64,000 nt of DNA from JAVBWI01 sp036677445 (lineage in GTDB: Bacteria > Bacillota > Clostridia > Christensenellales > CAG-138): positions 1 to 64,000 of the forward strand of contig JAVBWI010000006.1 of the NCBI GenBank assembly GCA_036677445.1, written 5' to 3'. Below are positions 43,291 to 52,226 of the stretch, piece after piece. Numbering within the stretch: the stretch's first letter is position 1; each line of letters starts with the position of its first letter. A program made the translations under genes and the position numbers. A model generated the notes under the pieces. It did not search any database and was not told where the DNA came from. It saw only the letters and a list, made by a program, of their open reading frames with translations.

Positions 43291-44817
43291 ATGTCATCTG
43301 TGAGCGAATTAAACAGGTCAATGCTGAGAATCACCGGGATTGCATCCGGGCTTGATACGGAATCCATCGTCAACGACCTGCTCAAGGTGGACCAGTACAA
43401 GGTCGATAAACAGTTTAAGATCGCAACAAAGCTGGAGTGGAAGGGCGACGCTTACCGCGAGGTGAACCTGGCGCTCAAGAATTTCCGCGAGAAATATATG
43501 AGCGTATTAAGCCCGGATACGAACATGTACTCTTCTAACGCATACAAGGCATTTTCGGCGACATTGAGTACGCAAACGAGCGCTGTGAGCATCACTGCGG
43601 GAAGTACGGCCACAGCGGGCTCCATGACGATCAATAAGATCACGCAGCTTGCCGCTTCGGCAACGATCAGCAGCAGTTCCGGTATGTTTACCGAAGGTAC
43701 GATCAATTCCACGCTCAAAGAGGCGTTTGGCGAGGGTATGTTCGACGAAGAAGGGAACATCTCGTTCTCCATTAACGGCGAGGAATTCACTTTCAGTGAG
43801 GATACGACGATTGGGTCGATGGTTAGCACCATCAACTCCAATTCAAACGTCGGCGTGACCGTGAGTTTCAGCAGCCTGAAGAAGAATTTCACTTTCTCCG
43901 GAAAGGCAACGGGGGAAAGCAATACGTTTACAATCGTCAATTTGAGCGGTACCGCTTTTGCGGAGAGCGCGGACGACGCAGCCTTTAAAATTGCCGCCGG
44001 CACTTATAAAGGTAAAAACGCCAAATTACAGATTGAGGGGGTTGACGTGGAGAGATCCTCCAATACCTTCACGATCGACGGAATCACGTATTCATTAAAG
44101 GAATCCTCCGATTCGGAAATCAAGTTTAACATCGCGCGGGATATCGACTCAACTTACAAAAAAATCGTTGAGTTCATAGACGCGTATAATACGCTGATCG
44201 CAGATCTGCAGGCGAGAATTGATGAGAAAGTATACTCGGATTATAGCCCGCTCACCGAAAGCGAACGTGAGGAACTGACCGATACGCAGGCTACCCAATG
44301 GGAGGCGAAGGCCAAAAGCGGAATTCTAAAAGGGGACAGCGGAATCAGTACGCTGCTTCAGAATTTACGCAGCGCTTTTTACACAGCCGTAGCCGATACG
44401 GGGAAAAGCCCGGCAAGTATCGGGCTTAAGACAGGCGCGTATGCGACCACCGGCAAGATTGTCATAGATGAAAAACAACTGCGTACAGCGCTGGAAAATA
44501 ATCCGGATGAAGTCGCAAAAATTTTCACAAATATCAGCACATCCACGGATGCCAAAACGAAGAACAGCGAGTCCGGCCTTGTGGTACGGCTGTCCAATGC
44601 GCTGAATCAGTATGTAGAGACGAGCACCAGCGTCACTCTCGCGAATAATGCCAACGCGATTACGCAAGCGAATAACCGATTGGATCAGCTTGAGGACTGG
44701 CTGGCAAACAACGAAGAGAAATACTGGGCTAAATTTACGGCAATGGAGACCGCGCTTGCCTCATTAAACAGCCAGTCCAGTTGGCTCTCTTCTCTGTTGA
44801 GCGGCGTAAACGGCTGA
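43291..44817 (+). CDS. fliD: Flagellar filament cap FliD
   Basis: A 508-residue protein with the HAP2 N-terminus (LRITGIASGLDTESIVNDLL) and C-terminal coiled region ending in NNRLDQLEDWL and a hydrophobic LSSLLSGV. FliD forms the cap under which flagellin assembles. ATG at 43291 has AAGGAG at 43277-43282; the in-frame GTG at 43282 overlaps that site and is rejected. fliS follows after 54 bases. No flagellin gene is in the window. Confidence 0.95.
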   Translation: MSSVSELNRSMLRITGIASGLDTESIVNDLLKVDQYKVDKQFKIATKLEWKGDAYREVNLALKNFREKYMSVLSPDTNMYSSNAYKAFSATLSTQTSAVSITAGSTATAGSMTINKITQLAASATISSSSGMFTEGTINSTLKEAFGEGMFDEEGNISFSINGEEFTFSEDTTIGSMVSTINSNSNVGVTVSFSSLKKNFTFSGKATGESNTFTIVNLSGTAFAESADDAAFKIAAGTYKGKNAKLQIEGVDVERSSNTFTIDGITYSLKESSDSEIKFNIARDIDSTYKKIVEFIDAYNTLIADLQARIDEKVYSDYSPLTESEREELTDTQATQWEAKAKSGILKGDSGISTLLQNLRSAFYTAVADTGKSPASIGLKTGAYATTGKIVIDEKQLRTALENNPDEVAKIFTNISTSTDAKTKNSESGLVVRLSNALNQYVETSTSVTLANNANAITQANNRLDQLEDWLANNEEKYWAKFTAMETALASLNSQSSWLSSLLSGVNG

Positions 44818-44871
44818 TGTGTTGTTGCGCTCTCAATACTTTGTTACTATATCACCGTCGGAGGAAGACGC

Positions 44872-45270
44872 ATGTACGCAATGAACAATGCTTTTCAGGC
44901 ATATAAGCAACAGGGAATACTCACGGCCAATCCCGTCGAGCTGATCATACTGCTATATGACGGATGCATCAAACAGTTGAAGATCGCAACGATGGCAATC
45001 GAAGAAAAAGAATACGAGCGTGCCAACGAAAGCATGCAGAAGGCGCAAAGAATTATAATGGAGTTATTGAACAGCCTGGATTTGCGCTATTCGATCGCCA
45101 AAGATTTGATGATGCTCTACGAATTTCTGATTCGGCAAATCATGGACAGCAATGCCGCCAAAAATGAGCAGAAGCTGGCGGATGTCATCCGCATACTCGG
45201 CGAGCTTCGCGAATCCTGGGTGCAGCTTTCCAAAAGCGGGATCAGCTCTGTTGCACAAATGGGGGAATAG
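44872..45270 (+). CDS. fliS: Flagellin export chaperone FliS
   Basis: A 132-residue helical chaperone with the conserved N-terminus AFQAYKQQGILTANPVELII and ANESMQKAQRIIMELLNSLD. It binds unfolded flagellin in the cytosol and prevents early polymerisation. GGAGGAAG precedes the ATG. Its position after fliD is standard. Confidence 0.94.
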   Translation: MYAMNNAFQAYKQQGILTANPVELIILLYDGCIKQLKIATMAIEEKEYERANESMQKAQRIIMELLNSLDLRYSIAKDLMMLYEFLIRQIMDSNAAKNEQKLADVIRILGELRESWVQLSKSGISSVAQMGE

Positions 45271-45276
45271 AGTACG

Positions 45277-45714
45277 GTGGAACAAATAAGAGCGGCGCTT
45301 ACGAAAACCAAACAAGAAAAACGCGATCTGCTTGCGCAGATGCTTTGCATTGCAAATATCCAGATGGCGAAGCTTGAGGAAGACGGTGCGGAAGCTTTCA
45401 TGCAGTTGCTCAGTCAGCGAGAGCAGCTGATTCAACGCGTCGATCAGCTGGAGGAAACGATACACACACTTTCCTTGCAGTTGTCAAAAGAGCGTCAGGA
45501 TGTTCTGCCCGAGGCTGATTCGGTCGACAGGGAGATACGGGATACGGTGGAAAAGATTTTATCTCTTGACAAAGCGTGCAGCGCCGTGGCAAACGAAAAG
45601 CTTTTAAAGTACAAATCGGAATTCAAAAGTCTGAAAAAATCAGGTCAGCAACTCAATATATATGCGCAGTCATACGCTACGACCGGCGGCATTTATATAG
45701 ATACAAAGAAATAA
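45277..45714 (+). CDS. FlgN/FliT-like flagellar chaperone
   Basis: A 145-residue helical, coiled-coil-rich protein, with GTG start at 45277, seven bases after fliS. The pattern of heptads (FMQLLSQREQLIQRVDQLEE) and the position after fliD-fliS fit a FliT/FlgN-type export chaperone for the cap or hook-filament junction proteins. Sequence identity to any one of them cannot be claimed. Confidence 0.6.
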   Translation: MEQIRAALTKTKQEKRDLLAQMLCIANIQMAKLEEDGAEAFMQLLSQREQLIQRVDQLEETIHTLSLQLSKERQDVLPEADSVDREIRDTVEKILSLDKACSAVANEKLLKYKSEFKSLKKSGQQLNIYAQSYATTGGIYIDTKK

Positions 45715-45853
45715 TCTGTCGGTACTGGCATGTAATACGCGGGTATGCACTCCTGTAATGGTAAGGGTTTGTACGGTGCCTTGTATCGCTGATACTTTTG
45801 TAAAAAGAAAATCGAATTTATCGAGATATCAAAAATATCGGAGGTAATATACC

Positions 45854-46342
45854 ATGACATTGAACCAGGAGTTCTCGGAAGAACTGGAAGATACGCAGCA
45901 CGGACGTTTTCTTACTTTTGCCTTGGGCGAAGAAACCTATGGAATTGAAATCAGGTATGTGACGGAGATCATCGGCATACAACCGATCACGCCGTTGCCG
46001 GAAACAGCCGATTATATCAAAGGCGTCATCAACCTGCGCGGCAAAGTGATACCGGTGGTGGATGTACGGCTGAAGTTTAAAAAGCCCGCCGTCGGCTATG
46101 ACGACAGGACCTGTATTATTGTGATAGAAACGCAGGATATTTTCGCTGGCCTTATTGTCGATAACGTAGCGGAAGTGGTTTTTATTGAAGATGAGGATAT
46201 CGTGCCGCCGCCTTCCTACAGCACCGGCATACAGAACAGATATATCAGCGGTATCGGTAAAACGGGCGGGAATGTAAAGCTTCTGCTGGATTGTGAACAG
46301 CTGTTTAAGGCCGATGAAGTACAGGCTTTGCTGAATATCTGA
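45854..46342 (+). CDS. cheW: Chemotaxis coupling protein CheW (copy 1)
   Basis: A 162-residue CheW domain: RFLTFALGEETYGIEIRYV, DYIKGVINLRGKVIPVVDVR, and DDRTCIIVIETQD. It links receptors to CheA. It is very similar to the protein at 47268-47774. GGAGG precedes the ATG. Directly after its stop lies the tail of a broken MCP gene, so it was once part of a cheW-mcp pair. Confidence 0.94.
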   Translation: MTLNQEFSEELEDTQHGRFLTFALGEETYGIEIRYVTEIIGIQPITPLPETADYIKGVINLRGKVIPVVDVRLKFKKPAVGYDDRTCIIVIETQDIFAGLIVDNVAEVVFIEDEDIVPPPSYSTGIQNRYISGIGKTGGNVKLLLDCEQLFKADEVQALLNI

Positions 46343-46344
46343 CG

Positions 46345-46446
46345 GAATACAGAACGTCTGAAGACGCTGCCGCGGTTGCGGAAGAGATTTCCGATCAAGC
46401 GGATTTGCGTAGAGAAATGGTCGGACAGCTCAAGATCATAGCATAG
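46345..46446 (+). pseudogene. Relic of an MCP C-terminus
   Basis: The frame GAA at 46345 to TAG at 46446 reads EYRTSEDAAAVAEEISDQAD, then a tail ending MVGQLKIIA. It aligns with the end of the intact MCP (SEETAAAATELSDLAELLKE and VGQFK). Only the last 30 or so codons remain, with no start or ribosome binding site. It marks a deleted receptor gene behind the first cheW. Confidence 0.75.
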
Positions 46447-46471
46447 AAAGTCAAACGAAAACGATCATTTT

Positions 46472-46506
46472 AAGGGCAAGGTCTTGCGTGGCTTTGCCCT
46501 TTGTTT
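46472..46506 (+). terminator. Terminator after cheW copy 1
   Basis: AAGGGCAA and TTGCCCTT with a 14-base loop, then TGTTT. The following 46507-46755 holds a GC-rich hairpin near 46634-46675 and AT-rich promoter-like sequence but no gene. Confidence 0.6.
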
Positions 46507-46755
46507 CCGCATGTAAATGTCCAAAATCCTTCGAATAATATACATTTTTTCACACAACTTGTTATTATGCCGGAATTGAAATGAACGATATATAGAATGT
46601 AGCGCTTTTTCGCCCTTTATAATAAATTTGATAAATGCGCGCTGCTGCCCTGTAAGTGTTCAGGCGGTGCGCGTACAAGGCGTGGAAGCAGTGTGGCGGA
46701 ATGACATTTGTATAATCCGAATCCCTGGCCAACGAAAAATGTGAGGATGAGTGCC

Positions 46756-47208
46756 GTGAAAATCAAGGATGTGCGTCAAATACCGGCCGGATCCCAAAGG
46801 ATCGGCGGCATTGATGAAAAGAGGAGCACAGATGGCTTTGAGCAGGAGTTTCAGCGTCATAAGCATGATACAAGTACAGCGGAATACGAACGGTATATTC
46901 GCGAGCTGACACAAAAGATTCAGCGGCAAGGCGAACTGGTAAGCAACAAAGCGGATTTGGCGGAATTTCAAAAATACAGGGAGCTGATCAGCGAACTGCT
47001 CAATGAAACGGTCAGCAATTCGTATGCATTTTGCAAGACCAGCCAATTCGATGCAAGGGGCAGGCACAAGGTGTTTGCGCTTATTCGGAGGGTGAACAAA
47101 CAGTTGGATGAGCTTGCGGCAGAGATACTCAAGCATGAAGCCGATACGATCAAGCTGCTGGCAATTGTGGATGACATTCGAGGGTTGCTTGTGGATCTGT
47201 TTTTTTAG
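46756..47208 (+). CDS. YaaR (DUF327) family protein
   Basis: A 150-residue protein with the DUF327 pattern (ERYIRELTQKIQRQGELVSN, LNETVSNSYAFCKTSQFDARG, VNKQLDELAAEIL). Its role is unknown; relatives often lie near flagellar or stalk-like genes in clostridia. GTG at 46756 is preferred because GAGG lies at 46743-46746; ATG at 46747 overlaps it. It sits between the two cheW copies. Confidence 0.82.
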   Translation: MKIKDVRQIPAGSQRIGGIDEKRSTDGFEQEFQRHKHDTSTAEYERYIRELTQKIQRQGELVSNKADLAEFQKYRELISELLNETVSNSYAFCKTSQFDARGRHKVFALIRRVNKQLDELAAEILKHEADTIKLLAIVDDIRGLLVDLFF

Positions 47209-47267
47209 GTAATGGTTAAAAGACCGGCAATTACATTTCCTTACAGAACAGCGAAAGGGGTATGCAT

Positions 47268-47774
47268 ATGGCATTGAGGCAGTTGAATGATACAGGGGAA
47301 CTGGAAGACACGCAGCGGGGCCGCTATCTCACGTTTGCTTTAGGCGAAGAGATTTTTGGCATCGAGATACGTCATGTACTCGAGATCATCGGTATTCTGC
47401 CAATTACCCGGCTGCCAGGCGCGCCGGATTATATCAAGGGTATCATCAACCTTAGGGGCAGAATCATACCCGTGGTGGATGTCCGGCTGAAATTCAAAAA
47501 ACCTGCCGCCGCTTATGACGACAGAACCTGCATTATTGTGACGGAAACGCAGGATATCTCGGTGGGATTGATCATAGACCACGTGACGGAGGTCGTGACA
47601 ATAGAAGATGAGGATATCGTGCCGCCACCGCAATATGCCGATGGACAGGCCCGCTACATTCAAGGCATCAGCAAGGCGGACGGCAAGGTGGTACTCCTGC
47701 TGGATTGCGTAACGCTTTTCAGCGAAGAGGCGGAAGCCCATTCGCATACACCAAGAAAGGAGGGTGTACTGTGA
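47268..47774 (+). CDS. cheW: Chemotaxis coupling protein CheW (copy 2)
   Basis: A 168-residue CheW domain that shares long stretches with copy 1 (GELEDTQRGRYLTFALGEE; DYIKGIINLRGRIIPVVDVR; IEDEDIVPPP). The C-terminal tail is a few residues longer. ATG at 47268 is preferred over 47262 on ribosome-binding-site spacing (AAAGGGG at 47254-47260). It overlaps the MCP start by four bases, so coupler and receptor are co-translated. Confidence 0.94.
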   Translation: MALRQLNDTGELEDTQRGRYLTFALGEEIFGIEIRHVLEIIGILPITRLPGAPDYIKGIINLRGRIIPVVDVRLKFKKPAAAYDDRTCIIVTETQDISVGLIIDHVTEVVTIEDEDIVPPPQYADGQARYIQGISKADGKVVLLLDCVTLFSEEAEAHSHTPRKEGVL

Positions 47775-49729
47775 AGAAGCTTAACGTGAGTTTCAAGGCA
47801 AAGATCGTAATCGGCTTTCTCATCGTAGCATTGCTTGTTGCGGCGGCGGGAGCGCTGGGGATCAATAACCAAATGGATATGGCGCGGCGAAACCAGGCGA
47901 TGTACGAAGACTCTATCAAGCCGCTGATGATGGTCTCGAACGCTTCGCAATTATGCCAAAAAAGCAGAATTGCGCTGGGCAACGCGGTGCTGGGCAATGA
48001 CGGACTGCACAGGATGAAGCAGGTTGAAGAACTAAACGTGCAGCTGCAATCTCTCAAAACACAGCTTCAGATGCTTTCGGACCAGTTTGGCGGAGAGGAG
48101 TATGAAATCGTCTCCACCGTTATGCAGTCTGCGGAAGCATACGAGGCGGCGTTTGGAAACAGTACGGAGCTAGCAAAGCTGGGGGCCGTTGCTGCAAGCG
48201 ACCTGCTGCTGGAGGCGGACACGTTGGCGGCGAATATTCAGTCCGGCCTTATGTCGCTGGAGGTTCGGCTGAACAATAGGGCGATCGAGAATTATAATCT
48301 TGCAAATGCTTCGACCCAAAGAGCGAAGGTTTATCTGGTGGCGCTGATAGCGGTCGGCGTAGTGTTGTCCGTGATCATGGGGATATCCATTGCGCGCATG
48401 ATTATAAAGCCCATCCGGGAGGCTTCCGCGCAACTGGAAAAGGTTGCGGCAGGCGACATGCAGGGCGATATGAACGCAGCCATTTTCAAGAGCGAATTCA
48501 AAGTGATTGGATCGGATCTCCAACGGGTACGGGGTTCGCTGAATTTGCTGCTTGAACAAGTACAGCATCTTTCCAATGCAGCTATCGAGGGCAGACTTTC
48601 CGAACGGGCGGATACACAGGAGCTTCGGGGCGAATACCGTGAGATCGTAGAAGGCATCAACCACACGCTTGACGCTATCATAGCGCCTATCACTACTGCT
48701 ACGGATGTGATGAACATTATGTCGGACGGTGAGTACAACATAAGCGTGGAGGGCGATTTCCAGGGTGATCATGCGATTATCAAGAATGCGCTGAATTCCT
48801 CAATTGATACAATAAACAGATGCTTTGGGGAAATCAATGCAGTACTCAACAAAATTGCGCAGGGCGATATGCGGACCGGGATTACTTCGCAGTTCCCCGG
48901 TAACTTTGTAAAGATTCAACAAGCCATTAATGCGATTATTACCTCGCTCAACGGCGTGCTTTCGGATATTGCAGGCGCCTCGGAACAGGTCGCGTCCGGC
49001 AGCAAGCAGGTATCGGACAGCAGCCAGACGATATCCAATGGTGCAAATACACAGGCATGCGCGCTCGAACAGCTTACGGCATCCATCACGCAGATTGCAG
49101 AGCAAACCAAGCAAAACGCTGTAAATGCCAATAAAGCCAACGAGCTTTCCATTTCCGCAAGAGAAGATGCGCTCACGGGCAACGAACGGATGAAAGGCAT
49201 GCAAATTGCCATGACGGAGATCGACGATGCGTCAAGAAGCATTTCCAAAGTGATCAAAGTCATCGACGACATTGCATTCCAAACCAACATACTTGCGCTC
49301 AACGCCGCGGTGGAAGCCGCAAGGGCGGGTATGCACGGCAAAGGTTTTGCCGTAGTAGCCGAGGAAGTTCGAAACCTGGCCATAAGGAGCGCGAAGGCTG
49401 CGCAGGAGACGACCGAGCTCATAGAAAGATCGATTAAAAAAACAAGCGCAGGTACGAAAATTGCGGATGAAACAGCGCTTGCGCTGACGAATATCGTAAA
49501 CAGCGTGGAACGGGCGGTAGAACTTGTGGGTGATATCGCCAAGGCATCCAACGAGCAGGCGGCGGCAATTGCGCAGATAGACAACGGAATCACACAGATG
49601 TCAGAGATCGTACAGACCAATTCCGCCATTTCCGAGGAAACAGCGGCCGCGGCCACAGAGCTTTCGGATCTGGCGGAGCTGTTGAAGGAAAAGGTCGGGC
49701 AGTTCAAGCTGCAGTCTTATGAAATCTGA
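47771..49729 (+). CDS. Methyl-accepting chemotaxis protein
   Basis: A 652-residue receptor. TM1 (about 13-33), an extracellular four-helix-bundle-type domain (35-185), TM2 (about 190-210), HAMP, a second HAMP-like segment (about 300-390), and the signalling domain with hairpin tip IDDIAFQTNILALNAAVEAA. Glutamine/glutamate pairs suitable for CheD and CheR/CheB lie on either side. GTG at 47771 has AAGGAGG at 47758-47764. The ligand is unknown. It lacks a C-terminal CheR-binding pentapeptide. Confidence 0.95.
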   Translation: MKKLNVSFKAKIVIGFLIVALLVAAAGALGINNQMDMARRNQAMYEDSIKPLMMVSNASQLCQKSRIALGNAVLGNDGLHRMKQVEELNVQLQSLKTQLQMLSDQFGGEEYEIVSTVMQSAEAYEAAFGNSTELAKLGAVAASDLLLEADTLAANIQSGLMSLEVRLNNRAIENYNLANASTQRAKVYLVALIAVGVVLSVIMGISIARMIIKPIREASAQLEKVAAGDMQGDMNAAIFKSEFKVIGSDLQRVRGSLNLLLEQVQHLSNAAIEGRLSERADTQELRGEYREIVEGINHTLDAIIAPITTATDVMNIMSDGEYNISVEGDFQGDHAIIKNALNSSIDTINRCFGEINAVLNKIAQGDMRTGITSQFPGNFVKIQQAINAIITSLNGVLSDIAGASEQVASGSKQVSDSSQTISNGANTQACALEQLTASITQIAEQTKQNAVNANKANELSISAREDALTGNERMKGMQIAMTEIDDASRSISKVIKVIDDIAFQTNILALNAAVEAARAGMHGKGFAVVAEEVRNLAIRSAKAAQETTELIERSIKKTSAGTKIADETALALTNIVNSVERAVELVGDIAKASNEQAAAIAQIDNGITQMSEIVQTNSAISEETAAAATELSDLAELLKEKVGQFKLQSYEI

Positions 49730-49746
49730 ACCCAAATATCACGTCG

Positions 49747-49976
49747 ATAAACCCCTTGGTGATTCGGGGGCCACGGCCCCCGGAGGCTTCCAACCGCCGC
49801 CAGCGACATGCGCGGTGGTGGCGGAAAGCCTTGCGGCGCAAGGCTTTCCTTGCAGGAACAACCGGTCCTCGGCGGGAGACGCCTCGGACACTAGGCCTGC
49901 GGGCCGTCGCCGTCACCGTAGGCACAGGGTGTTCCTGTAATCCTCGAAAAAGTGCCTCATAAGGCACTTTTCGACA
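49747..49976 (+). repeat. Structured dispersed element, copy B
   Basis: The longer relative of 22225-22392. The conserved blocks are in the same order, with a 5' stem GGGGGCC/GGCCCCC not seen in A, the CCGCCGCC/GGTGGCGG stem, the CAAGG/CCTTG hairpin, and the terminal hairpin 49945-49958/49963-49976. In that hairpin one G-C pair of copy A is A-T here, on both arms. The central part has about 55 more bases than copy A. It starts 17 bases after the MCP stop and is followed by a terminator. Confidence 0.7.
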
Positions 49977-49981
49977 AGTTT

Positions 49982-50014
49982 GGCACTTGGCGGTATAGCC
50001 GCCAAGTGCCTTTT
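49982..50014 (+). terminator. Terminator after copy B
   Basis: GGCACTTGGCGG (49982-49993), loop TATAG, CCGCCAAGTGCC (49999-50010), then TTTT. Confidence 0.85.
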
Positions 50015-50142
50015 GGCCGTAACAACGATATTCTAATTTTCGGCATACGCGTATCCGGGCGTATCCTGTCAAAATCCATATCATGCTTAATCGAAAAAAC
50101 ACGATATAAATATAAAGGCAATATACAAAGGAATGGTTAATC

Positions 50143-50985
50143 GTGGAAGACGTTACAAAAGGCAGAGACATGATCAAACTCAGCGACCAGGAATTTGCGA
50201 CGCTGACGGAATATCTTCGCCGTGGGTATGGTATTAACCTGAGCAAAAAGCGCACGCTCATCGAAGGCCGTATGAACCATTATTTGATCAAGCATGGCTT
50301 CAACGATTATTCGACCTATTTTAAGGTTCTTTTCAACGATCCCTCCGGCTCGGAAATGAGCAACGTGATCAATGTGCTCACTACGAATTATTCGTATTTC
50401 ATGCGTGAATGGGCGCATTTTGAGTATTACCGGAATACTCTTTTGCCGCAGATCAAGGCAGCTGCGACGGATCATGACATTAGGGTTTGGAGCGCAGGCT
50501 GCTCTACAGGGGAGGAGCCATATACGCTTGCCATGCTCAATAACGAATTTTTCGGTCACGAGAGCAGGCTTTGGGATAAACGGATACTTGCAACGGATAT
50601 CTCGGAGAAGGTGCTCAATTCAGCGCAATCGGGGATATATGCCAGCGAGGCATTGGAAAACGTACCCAAAGTATGGCAGATGCAGTATTTTGATCGCCTG
50701 GATGATGGAAATATGCAAGTGAAGCAGTCCTTGAAAAACGAGGTGATCTTCAGAAGATTTAATCTTATGGAGAAGGTGTTTCCGTTTAAAAAGAAGTTCC
50801 ATGTAATATTTTGCCGCAATGTCATGATCTATTTCGACAGCAAAACGAAGAACGAGCTTGTGAATAGATTCTACGAGTCGTTGGAGAAAGGCGGCTATCT
50901 GTTGGTAGGACATTCCGAATCGGTAGATCGGGCAACTACAAAATTTTCGTATGTCATGCCGTCAGTTTATAAAAAAGGTCAGTGA
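50143..50985 (+). CDS. cheR: Chemoreceptor methyltransferase CheR
   Basis: A 280-residue enzyme with N-terminal CheR_N helices (LTEYLRRGYGINLSKKR, EGRMNHYL) and a SAM-binding domain (VWSAGCSTGEEPYTLAM, ILATDISEKVLN, VIFCRNVMIYFD). It methylates receptor glutamates. GTG at 50143 has AAAGGAA upstream; a later ATG at 50170 is possible. cheB follows after six bases. Confidence 0.95.
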   Translation: MEDVTKGRDMIKLSDQEFATLTEYLRRGYGINLSKKRTLIEGRMNHYLIKHGFNDYSTYFKVLFNDPSGSEMSNVINVLTTNYSYFMREWAHFEYYRNTLLPQIKAAATDHDIRVWSAGCSTGEEPYTLAMLNNEFFGHESRLWDKRILATDISEKVLNSAQSGIYASEALENVPKVWQMQYFDRLDDGNMQVKQSLKNEVIFRRFNLMEKVFPFKKKFHVIFCRNVMIYFDSKTKNELVNRFYESLEKGGYLLVGHSESVDRATTKFSYVMPSVYKKGQ

Positions 50986-50991
50986 AAAGAG

Positions 50992-52041
50992 ATGGTAACA
51001 AAGAAAACAAGAGTTTTGATCGTAGACGATTCTCTGTTCATGCGCCAGTTCATCAGCAACGCCGTATCAATGGATCCGGGTATCGAGGTGGTGGGTACGG
51101 CAGGCGATCCGTACGATGCGCGTGATAAAATACTGGAACTCAACCCGGACGTGATGACGCTCGATGTTGAAATGCCCAAGATGAACGGCATCGAATTCCT
51201 GAAAAAGCTGATGCCGCAATATCCGCTTCCGGTTCTGGTGGTAAGCTCGGCAGCCAATATCGTATTCGACGCTATGCAGGCGGGCGCGGTGGATTTTGTG
51301 AACAAGCCTTCAACGATGAATGAGAATGAACGAAATACGTTTATCTCCGAGCTGATTATTAAGATCAAGATCGCATCCATTGCAAAGGTAGGGCGGCACA
51401 AACACAGTGCGCATCGGAGCGAGACGACGAAAAGCGCCGATGCAGGCAATGCCGAACGTTTGATCGCGGCGATCGGCGCTTCAACAGGGGGTACGGAAGC
51501 GACGGCGGATATACTGATGAATCTGAAAAACTGTACGCTTGGAATCGTTGTGGTGCAGCATATGCCGCCCGTATTTACAAGGCTGTATGCAGAGAGGCTG
51601 AATAACTCCTGTATGATGGAGGTGAAAGAAGCGGTCGATGGCGACGCCGTAACGCCCGGAAGAGTACTGATCGCACCGGGCGACTATCATATGCAGGTCG
51701 AAAAGTACGGCTCGGGATACCGCGTCAAATGTTTCAAGGGCGAAAAGGTGAGCGGACATTGTCCTTCCGTCGATGTTCTGTTTGAATCCGTAGCAAAGGC
51801 TGCGGGCGCAAATGCGATGGGCATCATACTCACGGGCATGGGCAGCGACGGTGCAAACGGCCTTTTAAGCATGCGCAAGAAGGGAGCCGCAACAATAGGC
51901 CAAAACAAGGAGACCTGTGTGGTGTATGGCATGCCGATGGTTGCAAACAAAATCGGAGCTGTGCAAATCGAAACGCCGTTGACGGAAATACCCGCTCGGA
52001 TGTGCCAGTGGTACAACGAAAAGCTCAATCAAAATCGATGA
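50992..52041 (+). CDS. cheB: Chemoreceptor methylesterase CheB
   Basis: A 349-residue response regulator-esterase: receiver domain with D58 (DVMTLDVEMPKMNG), then a methylesterase domain with the catalytic triad S164 (GASTGG), H190 (VVVQHMPP) and D286 (GMGSDGANG). It removes methyl groups and deamidates receptors when phosphorylated by CheA. It forms an operon with cheR. Confidence 0.96.
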   Translation: MVTKKTRVLIVDDSLFMRQFISNAVSMDPGIEVVGTAGDPYDARDKILELNPDVMTLDVEMPKMNGIEFLKKLMPQYPLPVLVVSSAANIVFDAMQAGAVDFVNKPSTMNENERNTFISELIIKIKIASIAKVGRHKHSAHRSETTKSADAGNAERLIAAIGASTGGTEATADILMNLKNCTLGIVVVQHMPPVFTRLYAERLNNSCMMEVKEAVDGDAVTPGRVLIAPGDYHMQVEKYGSGYRVKCFKGEKVSGHCPSVDVLFESVAKAAGANAMGIILTGMGSDGANGLLSMRKKGAATIGQNKETCVVYGMPMVANKIGAVQIETPLTEIPARMCQWYNEKLNQNR

Positions 52042-52170
52042 GCACACGCCTGTAGTGCCTGCTGTATGGGTCGTATATACAAAAGCAAACATTTCCCGCA
52101 TGTTTTCTGCGTATTTCCGGGTATATAGCAATCATACCCCGCGGTTACACGCGAAACAGCGAATAAAATG

Positions 52171-52200
52171 TTGAATATACGATTTTAAGTATGATATACT
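52171..52200 (+). promoter_or_regulatory. Sigma-A-type promoter of the flgB operon
   Basis: -35 TTGAAT (52171-52176), 18-base spacer, -10 TATACT (52195-52200), 27 bases before the lytic transglycosylase start. It would drive the basal-body and export genes as an early class. Confidence 0.6.
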
Positions 52201-52226
52201 CGATTTGTATAAGAAGGATAAGTTGC

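Noticed and set aside
46507..46755. c-di-GMP riboswitch before yaaR
   Set aside because: The hairpins lack the conserved GEMM core sequences.
49704..50261. Leftward open frame through structured element B
   Set aside because: It is a translation of the repeat and terminator. Similar predicted peptides arise wherever such GC-rich repeats occur; no ribosome binding site or domain.
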